Made by a program: the position numbers and the translations under genes. Below are positions 1 to 10,240 of a stretch of 64,000 nt of DNA, one piece after another. The stretch spans positions 3,837,501-3,901,500 of the forward strand of contig JAPFBL010000104.1 in NCBI GenBank assembly GCA_026182355.1, given 5' to 3'. The notes under the pieces were generated by a model, which worked only from the letters and a program-made list of their open reading frames with translations, ran no database searches and was not told the DNA's origin. Position 1 is the first letter of the stretch. Each line of letters opens with the position of its first letter. This DNA comes from Hermatobates lingyangjiaoensis (Eukaryota; Arthropoda; Insecta; Hemiptera; Hermatobatidae).

Positions 1-141
1 ATCTTCAAGTTGTAGGTTTTGTATATTGTTCTCTTCGGTTTCTTATGTTCATGTTTTTTCTTCAGTTGAATGTTATTGCTGCTATTGATGGGTGGCTGGT
101 AGGTGATGAAAAGTTCTGCACTGTTGACCTGGTGGTGGTAT

Positions 142-182
142 TTGCGACATGTTTCAACCATTCTCTGGTTATCTTCAGGCAA
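142..182 (-). ncRNA. Hammerhead ribozyme, arm 1 copy 1
   Basis: All 41 bases match the reference copy although the rest of this unit is full of deletions, including loss of the TATA box just upstream. Confidence 0.78.
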
Positions 183-710
183 GGAATAGCCGACGTTGGC
201 ATTATAACTTTTTGGTTCGAGAGAATATGAAGAGTTGACCGAATTGGGTAGATTACAGGTCAACGTAAGTGTTTGGCGGTAGAAAAGCCTTTGCGTTGCC
301 AATAGGTATGGTTGCACAAGCCTTGTTAAATGATGTTTGGAAAACATTAGCCTCACTTTACAGTGAACTCCTGTTCCCTTTCTATTTTGTTTTGGTTGGG
401 TGTTGTTTTTTTACTATTTTCTGTTACGGATATTGCTGGATATTTAAATGTTACTCGGTTGTTTACTGCGAAAAGCCGCCTTCATCTTCATGCCAACAGG
501 GGTAGAGGTTGCACAGTCCCTCTTGATTATTAAGAGATGTTGACACTGGAATCCAACTTCTTCTCGTAGAAACATCTCAAGTTGTAGTTTTGTATATTGT
601 TCTCTTCGGTTTCTTATGTTCATGTTTTTTCTTCAGTTGAATGTTATTGCTGCTATTGATGTGGCTGGTAGGTGATGAAAAGTTCTGCACTGTTGACCTG
701 GTGGTGGTAT

Positions 711-751
711 TTGCGACATGTTTCAACCATTCTCTGGTTATCTTCAGGCAA
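711..751 (-). ncRNA. Hammerhead ribozyme, arm 1 copy 2
   Basis: Intact stems, core and cleavage site in a unit that carries several small deletions elsewhere. Confidence 0.79.
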
Positions 752-1331
752 GGAAATGGCCCAGACGTTGGTCCTTATATACAGTTTTCTATGGGTTGTC
801 CGGAAAGGAATATGATTCGATGCGATGTTGACCAATGGGAGTAGAGTTACAGGTCCAAGCTAAGGTCAGTTGCCCGCTGCTCAGCAAAAAGCCTGCGTCT
901 GCCAATAGGTATAGAGGTTGCACAGTCTCTGTGTTAAATGATGTTTGGCAGAAAACATTAGCCTCACTTTACAGTGAACTCCTGTTCCCTTTCTATTTGA
1001 TTTGTGGTGGTTGGGTGTTGTGTTGTTTACTATTTTCTGTTACGGATATTGCTGGATATTTAAATGATACTCTCGGTTGTTTACTGCGAAAAGCCGCCTT
1101 CATCTTCATGCCAACAGGGGTAGAGGTTGCACAGTCCCTCTTGATTATTAAGAGATGTTGACACTGGAATCCAACTTCTTCTCGTAGAAACATCTTAAGT
1201 TGTAGGTTTTGTATATTGTTCTCTTCGGTTTCTTATGTTCATGTTTTTTCTTCAGTTGAATGTTATTGCTGCTATTGATGGGTGGCTGGTAGGTGATGAA
1301 AAGTTCTGCACTGTTGACCTGGTGGTGGTAT

Positions 1332-1372
1332 TTGCGACATGTTTCAACCATTCTCTGGTTATCTTCAGGCAA
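1332..1372 (-). ncRNA. Hammerhead ribozyme, arm 1 copy 3
   Basis: Identical to the reference; first copy in a full-length unit. Confidence 0.82.
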
Positions 1373-1968
1373 GGAAATGGCCCAGACGTTGGTCCTTATA
1401 TACAGTTTTCTATGGGTTGTCCGGGGAAAGGAATATGATTCGATGCGATGTTGACCAATGGGAGTAGAGTTACAGGTCCAAGCGTAAGGTCCCAGTTGCC
1501 CGCTGCTCAGCAAAAAGCCTTTGCGTTCTGCCAATAGGTATAGAGGTTGCACAGTCCCTCTGTGTTAAATGATGTTTGGCAGAAAACATTAGCCTCACTT
1601 TACAGTGAACTCCTGTTCCCTTTCTATTTTTGATTTTTGTGGTGGTTGGGTGTTGTTGTTGTTTACTATTTTCTGTTACGGATATTGCTGGATATTTAAA
1701 TGATACTCTCGGTTGTTTACTGCGAAAAGCCGCCTTCATCTTCATGCCAACAGGGGTAGAGGTTGCACAGTCCCTCTTGATTATTAAGAGATGTTGACAC
1801 TGGAATCCAACTTCTTCTCGTAGAAACATCTTCAAGTTGTAGGTTTTGTATATTGTTCTCTTCGGTTTCTTATGTTCATGTTTTTTCTTCAGTTGAATGT
1901 TATTGCTGCTATTGATGGGTGGCTGGTAGGTGATGAAAAGTTCTGCACTGTTGACCTGGTGGTGGTAT

Positions 1969-2009
1969 TTGCGACATGTTTCAACCATTCTCTGGTTATC
2001 TTCAGGCAA
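1969..2009 (-). ncRNA. Hammerhead ribozyme, arm 1 copy 4
   Basis: Identical to the reference, exactly 637 bp from copy 3. Confidence 0.82.
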
Positions 2010-2602
2010 GGAAATGGCCCAGACGTTGGTCCTTATATACAGTTTTCTATGGGTTGTCCGGGGAAAGGAATATGATTCGATGCGATGTTGACCAATGGGA
2101 GTAGAGTTACAGGTCCAAGCTAAGGTCCAGTTGCCCGCTGCTCAGCAAAAAGCCTTTGCGTTCTGCCAATAGGTATAGAGGTTGCACAGTCCCTCTGTGT
2201 TAAATGATGTTTGGCAGAAAACATTAGCCTCACTTTACAGTGAACTCCTGTTCCCTTTCTATTTTTGATTTTTGTGTGGTTGGGTGTTGTTGTTGTTTAC
2301 TATTTTCTGTTACGGATATTGCTGGATATTTAAATGATACTCTCGGTTGTTTACTGCGAAAAGCCGCCTTCATCTTCATGCCAACAGGGGTAGAGGTTGC
2401 ACAGTCCCTCTTGATTATTAAGAGATGTTGACACTGGAATCCAACTTCTTCTCGTAGAAACATCTTCAAGTTGTAGGTTTTGTATATTGTTCTCTTCGGT
2501 TTCTTATGTTCATGTTTTTTCTTCAGTTGAATGTTATTGCTGCTATTGATGGGTGGCTGGTAGGTGATGAAAAGTTCTGCACTGTTGACCTGGTGGTGGT
2601 AT

Positions 2603-2643
2603 TTGCGACATGTTTCAACCATTCTCTGGTTATCTTCAGGCAA
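2603..2643 (-). ncRNA. Hammerhead ribozyme, arm 1 copy 5
   Basis: Identical to the reference. Spacing from copy 4 is 634 bp because the unit between them has three small deletions. Confidence 0.82.
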
Positions 2644-3239
2644 GGAAATGGCCCAGACGTTGGTCCTTATATACAGTTTTCTATGGGTTGTCCGGGGAAA
2701 GGAATATGATTCGATGCGATGTTGACCAATGGGAGTAGAGTTACAGGTCCAAGCGTAAGGTCCCAGTTGCCCGCTGCTCAGCAAAAAGCCTTTGCGTTCT
2801 GCCAATAGGTATAGAGGTTGCACAGTCCCTCTGTGTTAAATGATGTTTGGCAGAAAACATTAGCCTCACTTTACAGTGAACTCCTGTTCCCTTTCTATTT
2901 TTGATTTTTGTGGTGGTTGGGTGTTGTTGTTGTTTACTATTTTCTGTTACGGATATTGCTGGATATTTAAATGATACTCTCGGTTGTTTACTGCGAAAAG
3001 CCGCCTTCATCTTCATGCCAACAGGGGTAGAGGTTGCACAGTCCCTCTTGATTATTAAGAGATGTTGACACTGGAATCCAACTTCTTCTCGTAGAAACAT
3101 CTTCAAGTTGTAGGTTTTGTATATTGTTCTCTTCGGTTTCTTATGTTCATGTTTTTTCTTCAGTTGAATGTTATTGCTGCTATTGATGGGTGGCTGGTAG
3201 GTGATGAAAAGTTCTGCACTGTTGACCTGGTGGTGGTAT

Positions 3240-3280
3240 TTGCGACATGTTTCAACCATTCTCTGGTTATCTTCAGGCAA
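3240..3280 (-). ncRNA. Hammerhead ribozyme, arm 1 copy 6
   Basis: Identical to the reference, 637 bp from copy 5. Confidence 0.82.
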
Positions 3281-3876
3281 GGAAATGGCCCAGACGTTGG
3301 TCCTTATATACAGTTTTCTATGGGTTGTCCGGGGAAAGGAATATGATTCGATGCGATGTTGACCAATGGGAGTAGAGTTACAGGTCCAAGCGTAAGGTCC
3401 CAGTTGCCCGCTGCTCAGCAAAAAGCCTTTGCGTTCTGCCAATAGGTATAGAGGTTGCACAGTCCCTCTGTGTTAAATGATGTTTGGCAGAAAACATTAG
3501 CCTCACTTTACAGTGAACTCCTGTTCCCTTTCTATTTTTGATTTTTGTGGTGGTTGGGTGTTGTTGTTGTTTACTATTTTCTGTTACGGATATTGCTGGA
3601 TATTTAAATGATACTCTCGGTTGTTTACTGCGAAAAGCCGCCTTCATCTTCATGCCAACAGGGGTAGAGGTTGCACAGTCCCTCTTGATTATTAAGAGAT
3701 GTTGACACTGGAATCCAACTTCTTCTCGTAGAAACATCTTCAAGTTGTAGGTTTTGTATATTGTTCTCTTCGGTTTCTTATGTTCATGTTTTTTCTTCAG
3801 TTGAATGTTATTGCTGCTATTGATGGGTGGCTGGTAGGTGATGAAAAGTTCTGCACTGTTGACCTGGTGGTGGTAT

Positions 3877-3917
3877 TTGCGACATGTTTCAACCATTCTC
3901 TGGTTATCTTCAGGCAA
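3877..3917 (-). ncRNA. Hammerhead ribozyme, arm 1 copy 7
   Basis: Identical to the reference. It is the copy nearest the orientation flip and points away from arm 2. Confidence 0.82.
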
Positions 3918-4480
3918 GGAAATGGCCCAGACGTTGGTCCTTATATACAGTTTTCTATGGGTTGTCCGGGGAAAGGAATATGATTCGATGCGATGTTGAC
4001 CAATAGGTCACCTACCAGCCACCCATCAATAGCAGCAATAACATTCAACTGAAGAAAAAACATGAACATAAGAAACCGAAGAGAACAATATACAAAACCT
4101 ACAACTTGAAGATGTTTCTACGAGAAGAAGTTGGATTCCAGTGTCAACATCTCTTAATAATCAAGAGGGACTGTGCAACCTCTACCCCTGTTGGCATGAA
4201 GATGAAGGCGGCTTTTCGCAGTAAACAACCGAGAGTATCATTTAAATATCAGCAATATCCGTAACAGAAAATAGTAAACAACAACAACACCCAACCACCA
4301 CAAAAATCAAAAATAGAAAGGGAACAGGAGTTCACTGTAAAGTGAGGCTAATGTTTTCTGCCAAACATCATTTAACACAGAGGGACTGTGCAACCTCTAT
4401 ACCTATTGGCAGAACGCAAAGGCTTTTTGCTGAGCAGTGGGCAACTGGGACCTTACGCTTGGACCTGTAACTCTACTCCC

Positions 4481-4546
4481 ATTGGTCAACATCGCATCGA
4501 ATCATATTCCTTTCCCCGGACAACCCATAGAAAACTGTATATAAGG
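4481..4546 (+). promoter_or_regulatory. CCAAT/TATA promoter-like module of the 637-bp unit
   Basis: ATTGG (inverted CCAAT box) at 4481-4485 lies 57 bp upstream of TATATAAGG at 4538-4546. A start about 30 bp downstream of the TATA box falls at about 4568, the first base of ribozyme stem I. The same layout recurs in each complete unit of both arms, so one entry stands for all. The spacing is typical of RNA polymerase II promoters. That transcription really starts here is inference. Confidence 0.5.
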
Positions 4547-4567
4547 ACCAACGTCTGGGCCATTTCC

Positions 4568-4608
4568 TTGCCTGAAGATAACCAGAGAATGGTTGAAACA
4601 TGTCGCAA
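4568..4608 (+). ncRNA. Type I hammerhead ribozyme (reference copy of the 637-bp unit)
   Basis: All parts of a hammerhead are present in order. Stem I is TTGC (4568-4571) paired with GCAA (4605-4608). The core CTGAAGA is at 4572-4578. One extra T (4579) precedes stem II, which is AACCA (4580-4584) paired with TGGTT (4590-4594) around a GAGAA loop. GAAA is at 4595-4598. Stem III is only two pairs, AC with GT, around the loop AT. Cleavage is predicted after C4604, in the context GTC. Very short stem III is known for hammerheads of PLEs and animal retrozymes. An extra nucleotide at the core/stem II junction is known in a natural viroid hammerhead. Activity is inferred, not shown. Confidence 0.82.
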
Positions 4609-5204
4609 ATACCACCACCAGGTCAACAGTGCAGAACTTTTCATCACCTACCAGCCACCCATCAATAGCAGCAATAACATTCAACTGAAGAAAAAACATG
4701 AACATAAGAAACCGAAGAGAACAATATACAAAACCTACAACTTGAAGATGTTTCTACGAGAAGAAGTTGGATTCCAGTGTCAACATCTCTTAATAATCAA
4801 GAGGGACTGTGCAACCTCTACCCCTGTTGGCATGAAGATGAAGGCGGCTTTTCGCAGTAAACAACCGAGAGTATCATTTAAATATCCAGCAATATCCGTA
4901 ACAGAAAATAGTAAACAACAACAACACCCAACCACCACAAAAATCAAAAATAGAAAGGGAACAGGAGTTCACTGTAAAGTGAGGCTAATGTTTTCTGCCA
5001 AACATCATTTAACACAGAGGGACTGTGCAACCTCTATACCTATTGGCAGAACGCAAAGGCTTTTTGCTGAGCAGCGGGCAACTGGGACCTTACGCTTGGA
5101 CCTGTAACTCTACTCCCATTGGTCAACATCGCATCGAATCATATTCCTTTCCCCGGACAACCCATAGAAAACTGTATATAAGGACCAACGTCTGGGCCAT
5201 TTCC

Positions 5205-5245
5205 TTGCCTGAAGATAACCAGAGAATGGTTGAAACATGTCGCAA
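5205..5245 (+). ncRNA. Hammerhead ribozyme, arm 2 second copy
   Basis: Identical to the copy at 4568-4608, one period downstream. Predicted cleavage is after C5241. A transcript crossing both sites would release a 637-nt monomer. Confidence 0.82.
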
Positions 5246-5806
5246 ATACCACCACCAGGTCAACAGTGCAGAACTTTTCATCACCTACCAGCCACCCATC
5301 AATAGCAGCAATAACATTCAACTGAAGAAAAAACATGAACATAAGAAACCGAAGAGAACAATATACAAAACCTACAACTTGAAGATGTTTCTACGAGAAG
5401 AAGTTGGATTCCAGTGTCAACATCTCTTAATAATCAAGAGGGACTGTGCAACCTCTACCCCTGTTGGCATGAAGATGAAGGCGGCTTTTCGCAGTAAACA
5501 ACCGAGAGTATCATTTAAATATCCAGCAATATCCGTAACAGAAAATAGTAAACAACAACAACACCCAACCACCACAAAAATCAAAAATAGAAAGGGAACA
5601 GGAGTTCACTGTAAAGTGAGGCTAATGTTTTCTGCCAAACATCATTTAACACAGAGGGACTGTGCAACCTCTATACCTATTGGCAGAACGCAAAGGCTTT
5701 TTGCTGAGCAGCGGGCAACTGGGACCTTACGCTTGGACCTGTAACTCTACTCCCATTGGTCAACATCGCATCGAATCATATTCCTTTCCCCGGACAACCC
5801 ATAGAA

Positions 5807-5809
<3 letters not shown>

Positions 5810-5842
<33 letters not shown>
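5810..5842. repeat. (TA)n microsatellite
   Basis: A pure TA run that begins inside the TATA box of the last satellite unit and ends at the first base of a PLE-A element. It may be an expanded TATA box that served as the insertion site. Confidence 0.95.
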
Positions 5843-5846
<4 letters not shown>

Positions 5847-5909
5847 ATTTCACATAAACACGTGAAACAACAATCAATGATCAAACCACAATAAGAAATG
5901 GGAAAACAA

Positions 5910-5952
5910 GACTAAGATCTTTCAACCGTAACAAGCGGTCTTCGTCAGAGTC
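5910..5952 (-). ncRNA. PLE-A hammerhead ribozyme, left arm
   Basis: On the minus strand: stem I GACT with AGTC, core CTGACGA, one extra A, stem II GACCG with CGGTT around CTTGTTA, GAAA, then stem III AG with CT around AT, and U before the predicted cut. Outside stem I, GGG and CCC could pair across a U-rich internal loop, as expected for type I hammerheads with a distal stem I contact. Confidence 0.7.
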
Positions 5953-6121
5953 AAAAACCCAACTGAACACTAGATGCAGAAAATATCTGGTGAGGAGTTG
6001 AGAAGAGTGGAAGGGAAGAGTGGTATTTTAAAAGGGTGAAAGCACAGGAAAGGGCTAATGTCCAGAAAAAGATGTTTGGGGAAACAAAGGAGTACAGTAA
6101 GAAAAAGTAAAAAACTATCCG

Positions 6122-6299
6122 CTAGCTGTCAACCATCTTTGAAGAGGCTATTGCCCTCGTGACGAAAGTATCAAGTTTGAAGAAACCGTTACTAATGTTT
6201 ATAATATTAGATCTATTAAATTTAATTAGAGACGATTCAATAATATTTCTTAACAACATTGATTTTTCATAGGTAATAAATTTAGCTCCTGTCCAATCA
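6122..6299 (-). pseudogene. PLE-A GIY-YIG C-terminal fragment, left arm
   Basis: About 55 codons matching the end of the PLE-A frame at 12874-13341: the segment from DWTGAKFITYEKS through RNIIESSLIKF to ASSKMVDS. It keeps the conserved Glu of the GIY-YIG fold (in NIIESS) but lacks the GIY, YIG and Arg motifs, which lie upstream of the truncation. It cannot encode an active nuclease. Confidence 0.75.
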
Positions 6300-6344
6300 G
6301 GAAATCCTGATTGAACAGGAAAATCCTGAAATCCTGTCAAATGA

Positions 6345-6530
6345 AAATCATCATATTGATTGGACCGGAGCTAAATTTATTACCTATGAAAAATCAATGT
6401 TGTTAAGAAATATTATTGAATCGTCTGTAATTAAATTTAATAGATCTAATATTATAAACATAAAAACGGTTTCTTCAAACTTGATACTTTCGTCACGAGG
6501 GCAATAGCCTCTTCAAAGAGGGTTGACAGC
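6345..6530 (+). pseudogene. PLE-A GIY-YIG C-terminal fragment, right arm
   Basis: The mirror copy begins slightly further upstream, at HHIDWTGAKF. It differs from the left arm by a small deletion after NIIN that breaks the frame before the final VDS. It is the remnant of one endonuclease tail. Confidence 0.7.
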
Positions 6531-6689
6531 TAGCGGATAGTTTTTTACTTTTTCTTACTGTACTCCTTTGTTTCCCCAAACATCCCTTTCTGGACATTAG
6601 CCCTTTCCTGTGCTTTCACCCTTTTAAAATACCACTCTTCTCAACTCCTCACCAGATGCTTTCTGCATCTAGTGTTCAGTTGGGTTTTT

Positions 6690-6732
6690 GACTCTGACGA
6701 AGACCGCTTGTTACGGTTGAAAGATCTTAGTC
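6690..6732 (+). ncRNA. PLE-A hammerhead ribozyme, right arm
   Basis: Same fold as the left arm. Stem I is 6690-6693 with 6729-6732, core 6694-6700, extra A 6701, stem II 6702-6706 with 6714-6718, GAAA 6719-6722. Predicted cleavage is after T6728. Confidence 0.7.
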
Positions 6733-6789
6733 TTGTTTTCCCATTTCTTATTGTGGTTTGATCATATATATATATATAGGTATATCAAA

Positions 6790-6975
6790 ACATTAAACGG
6801 TCCAACAGGACTACTAGTTCACAAAGGAAAGAGAAAAACATAAAAACACACACTAAAGACTCACTACGATATTTCGACATTCGTCGTCGTTGGGCAGAAG
6901 TAGTCCCTTTGGGTAGCTGAAGCCTACTAAACAAGCGGTCGAATGCGACGAACACGCACGCACTTTGCTGGCTGC
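6790..6975 (-). mobile_element. PLE-B-like 3' end
   Basis: On the minus strand the segment ends GTCGAAATATCGTAGTGAG followed by a T-rich tail, closely resembling the PLE-B terminus. The hammerhead-like core is eroded. It lies directly after the TA tract of the preceding dimer. Confidence 0.45.
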
Positions 6976-9344
6976 CCTAGGTAATACTACTACCTACAGA
7001 GAGAAAATAACTAAAAAAGAACAAATAAAATTGACAGAAGGAGAAGAATATTATGTAAAGAAATGAGTAAAAAATAAAAACATAAAAAATAATTAGGGAA
7101 GAAAAAAAAACAGTTAACGGTACAAGCTGAGGCCAAGAGGAGAGCGGGGTTTGAGAAAACAGATAATTGCGTCCTCTGAAATAGCCTTTCTTAAATTTAC
7201 ATGTGAAGTTGAAATAAAAAAAAGCTATCAATTCCCTGGGCGTTATATGAAGCATTCAATAGTTATTCAATAGAATTTTTTTTTTTAAATCTACGCAGAC
7301 CACAATGTATTTGCATAGTAAATGCAAGTTCCCTGGGTATAAACACGACACTCGCTACAAACGCAGTAATACAAATAGCTGACCAAGGATAAGTCTCACC
7401 AAACCATTTTCAATGGTACTGTCGATATTCTTTAATAGCTTTCGTTATCAAAGAATACAGCAGTAGTGAATTTAGAAAAAACAGAATTCAATAAAAGTAG
7501 AAGAACGCAAGAGTAACCATAAAAAAAACATTTTCATAAGGTAAAACTCGCAAGGGAGTATTGAAGACTATAATATATAACAATGTTTGATCTAGAAACT
7601 AGTGCATTAAATAAATATCAATATTATTATTGAAGCAAACCCAGGACTCTAATGGTAAGAAAGAGTCCTAAAAACAACAGTCCTTCCAACAACTAATCTA
7701 TACGAGTTAAACTATTTAAATGAAATCTGATCAACAATAATAACAATATAATTTAGACGTCCCACAATCCTTTTTTTCAGAAACCGTAAAAACCGCTATA
7801 GAAACACCGACAATTATATATAAACCGTGAAAGTCTGAGAAACAACAAAAAAATAATTTCACAGAAGAGTGATATGAAAGGATTAAGAACTACTACTGCA
7901 AACTACTGTAAAATACTGTACCGTTTACTGTACTGTAAATCGTAGTGGAAGTACAATGTTCAAAGCTCTAATTTCGAATGGATATTGAATTTATAAACAT
8001 GGCTGTGGAATGACCTACTACCTTAACATGCCACCTAATGTATAGAACTTTGCTCAACAGTTCCACCGCTACTTTAGATACCGATCTATTTCGTTCATAG
8101 ATCCTTCACAATGTGGTATCAAGTTTTTCATGAGTAATTAGTTTTAGTCTAACAGAAAGTAATATCGTGTTTATGGTAATTGAGAAAGTAAAACATGTTG
8201 ACTGAGTAAATTTATTAAATTCTTGTTGTAGGTAGATTTAGAACACATAGATATTTATAATATCTCTACAAGATCTTAGATGTTGAACAGGATAAAAAAA
8301 ACTTCAAAAAGACCATTTTTTCTCTAGGAATTTTTGCCACTTCTTTTACTGATACTTACTTTATTTATACAAGTTGATTTTTTAGATTTTGGTGGATTTA
8401 TTTAAATGTTTTGAGGTCCCTAAAGTTAATTTTTGATGTTTTTTCGTTGGTATAAATGACAGACATTATGTTATATTCTATGTATTCAGATACCTTTTTT
8501 ATTTTAGACAGCTACCTAAAGAATAATGAAATATCGTCATAACATTCAAGCATAAATTAGGTGGTACACAAAAAATTATAAGATGTTTCGATAATCTGAA
8601 AAGGTAAGAAAACTGCAAATATGCAAAAATTGTTTGGAAATCGAATACCTGGCTGCACATGTTAGATCTGTTTATATAGACGTCAATTTTTTTATCAAAA
8701 TTGATTAAAAAAATCTAATGTTTCATTGTTAATAGATAAACCGTGATTATATTTCATAATTTAGAGAAAACTACTTTCATCATTTATATATAAGGATATT
8801 TGATTCTGGAAACTATGATAGTGTGTCAACAGCTACACTTCATAATGTCTTTCATCGATTGATGGATGGTAGTCTAACAATAGTGTTGTAATCCATCTAC
8901 ATGCCGCACCCTTTAAAAAAATCTTAATATCAGACGTACAGTTCTTGGTTCATTTAAAAAAAAAAAATCTGAGAGTAATATTGAAGCACTAGAAAAGTAA
9001 TTTTTTGTTCTCTATGACACACGGCAACTTGTTTTAAGTGTAATGTTCGGTAAATCCATTAACAAAATTTGATATTAGATATTTGATTTTACAAATCTTT
9101 TTTGAGCCCACATTGCTAGAAGAATTATCTTACATTGAAAATTACAACTATGATGTTGTTGTGAAGTAGATCAGGGTATGCGCGTGTAGTCATTTTGGTA
9201 AATAATCATCCTCAAAAGGGACATCATACGTTATGGAAGAGAAAATCAACAGAACCAGCTTCAAAAATGTTGGTTCATAATGTAGAAAACTCTTTAAGTT
9301 TTTAATGAATCACTTTGGGCAGCTTCTTAAATATAGAGAGAACT
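6976..9344. other. AT-rich DNA without recognisable genes
   Basis: Read on both strands. Short A- and T-runs and scattered stops; no domain, repeat unit or RNA gene that I can support. Confidence 0.6.
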
Positions 9345-9545
9345 CATCTATACGTCGTTTGAACCGTCTTCAGGATAGATAGAGAGGGAAACCAAGCGCA
9401 GTAGTACAGAGATGGTTGGACCTTATCTGTCATGAAGACGGTTGTAAACAAACATTAGAGACTGTAAGTGTGTGTTTTTCATTTCTCTATGGTTCTTCAT
9501 CTACACCAAATTTTAGTTGTTCGTTTCGGGTCGTAATTTCATCGA
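9345..9545. mobile_element. PLE-D inverted dimer, degraded
   Basis: The left arm (minus) carries CTGAAGA with a CGGTT stem near 9360-9376. The right arm (plus) carries TGAAGACGGTT near 9432 and continues into GACTGTAAGTGTGTG and a T-rich tail. The outer right end is a (TA)n tract. It matches the copy at 50341-50500, so the family assignment is firm. The fold is too eroded to call a ribozyme. Confidence 0.55.
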
Positions 9546-9560
9546 ATATATATATATATA

Positions 9561-9648
9561 CGTTTCCCTGTAAACTTTAGACACAGAATAAAGATACGAA
9601 CACACTTACTGTCTCTAATTTTCGGTTGAACCGTCATCAGTCCAAACA
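9561..9648 (-). mobile_element. PLE-D 3' end between two TA tracts
   Basis: A single minus-strand terminus with CTGATGA, a GGTT..AACC stem II and GACAGTAAGTGTG, bounded on both sides by short (TA)n. Confidence 0.5.
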
Positions 9649-9886
9649 TATATATATCAACAGAACGCTGAAACTGTATTCACGAACAACGCAGAATTAT
9701 GAACAAAGATTGAAGACGCAGCAGATCCAGCATAGACAAGAACCTAGAGACATTTATGAAGTTAAGCGGAACACCTGAGCATGACAGGTAGCAAACTTGC
9801 ATCGGGCAAAATTTATATTATGATACAATTATTTCTTAATGTTGTGAAAGAATGTTATAGTGTTAATTTAAGTACTGTACAATAAA

Positions 9887-10099
9887 GTGGTAATTAGTAG
9901 TAATAGTTTGTCTGCAAATATGAATAACTCTGAAGATGGCCAAGGAGACCGAAACATGTCAGTTGAAAATAATAAATCATTTGGAGAACTAGTGTTTTTG
10001 GTACCGGAAGGATTCAAAGCAAAGGTAAGAAAACTTGAAAGATGGTCAATGAAATTTATTCATGCCATAGTACAAGCTCATTTAACAAAACATGTATAA
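9887..10099 (+). other. Unassigned 70-codon open frame
   Basis: An open frame of mixed composition without a recognised domain. It starts at GTG; the first ATG is a few codons in. Given the surroundings it may be chance or an element fragment. No splice or promoter signals stand out. Confidence 0.12.
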
Positions 10100-10240
10100 G
10101 AGAAGGATCGCTCTCTAAATTCACAAATACATACATATATATATATATATAATCAAATAAATGAAAGGTTCCATGAACTAAAGGTATCTCTTTAGATATT
10201 AAGTCAATATTAATATTTGTGAATATAGTTATATACTATA

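Larger units (their letters stand above)
1..4003 (-). repeat. 637-bp hammerhead satellite, arm 1
   Basis: Tandem array read on the minus strand. Equivalent points recur at 1235, 1872, 2506, 3143 and 3780, giving periods of 637, 634, 637 and 637 bp. The two leftmost periods are shorter (about 572 and 618 bp) because of many small deletions. Each unit contains, in minus-strand order, an inverted CCAAT box, a TATATAAGG box, a hammerhead ribozyme, and a long A-rich, stop-poor stretch. Two related sub-blocks starting GAGGGACTGTGCAACCTCTA show an internal partial duplication. The array runs off the left edge and ends at 4003, where the orientation flips. The unit has no recognisable protein domain. 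It is most likely a retrozyme-like or PLE-terminal-repeat-derived satellite. Confidence 0.93.
4388..5107 (+). other. Stop-free frame through a 637-bp unit, probably non-coding
   Basis: A 239-codon open frame that begins with GTG rather than ATG. It crosses the ribozyme and then re-enters the next unit. Because 637 is not a multiple of three, the first and last 80 or so bases are the same DNA read in two frames. The peptide is Lys/Gln/Thr-rich with no known domain, and the same frame recurs in several units of both arms. I regard it as a by-product of an A-rich, stop-poor repeat, not a gene. Confidence 0.3.
4004..5809 (+). repeat. 637-bp hammerhead satellite, arm 2
   Basis: Same unit as arm 1 in the opposite orientation, with period 637 bp (for example 4388, 5025, 5662). 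It starts part-way through a unit, just after the ribozyme, so about 60 bp is missing at the flip. It ends inside the TATA box of its last unit, where (TA)n takes over. It contains two complete ribozymes. Arm 2 is not an exact mirror of arm 1. It has a one-base deletion near 4248 and a C-to-T change near 4434 that the neighbouring units of arm 1 lack. Confidence 0.93.
5843..6765. mobile_element. PLE-A inverted dimer
   Basis: Two 5'-truncated copies of one Penelope-like element joined head to head with 3' ends outward. The left copy (5843-6299) is on the minus strand and the right copy (about 6339-6765) on the plus strand. Each contains the end of the GIY-YIG frame, the same 3' UTR and a hammerhead. 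The middle 39 bp (6300-6338) is filler with three copies of ATCCTG. Both outer ends abut TA tracts. The left terminus has the longer tail containing TTTCAC..GTGAAA, while the right one stops at TTTGATCAT. Confidence 0.85.

Noticed and set aside
1235..1438. Recurrent 67-codon frame on the strand opposite the satellite unit (also 1872, 2506, 3143, 3780, 4502, 5139)
   Set aside because: It is antisense to the ribozyme and repeats only because the satellite repeats; no domain, and units with indels break it freely.
6977..7255. 92-codon Phe-rich membrane-like frame on the minus strand
   Set aside because: Driven by A/T runs; hydrophobicity is a by-product of T-rich codons.
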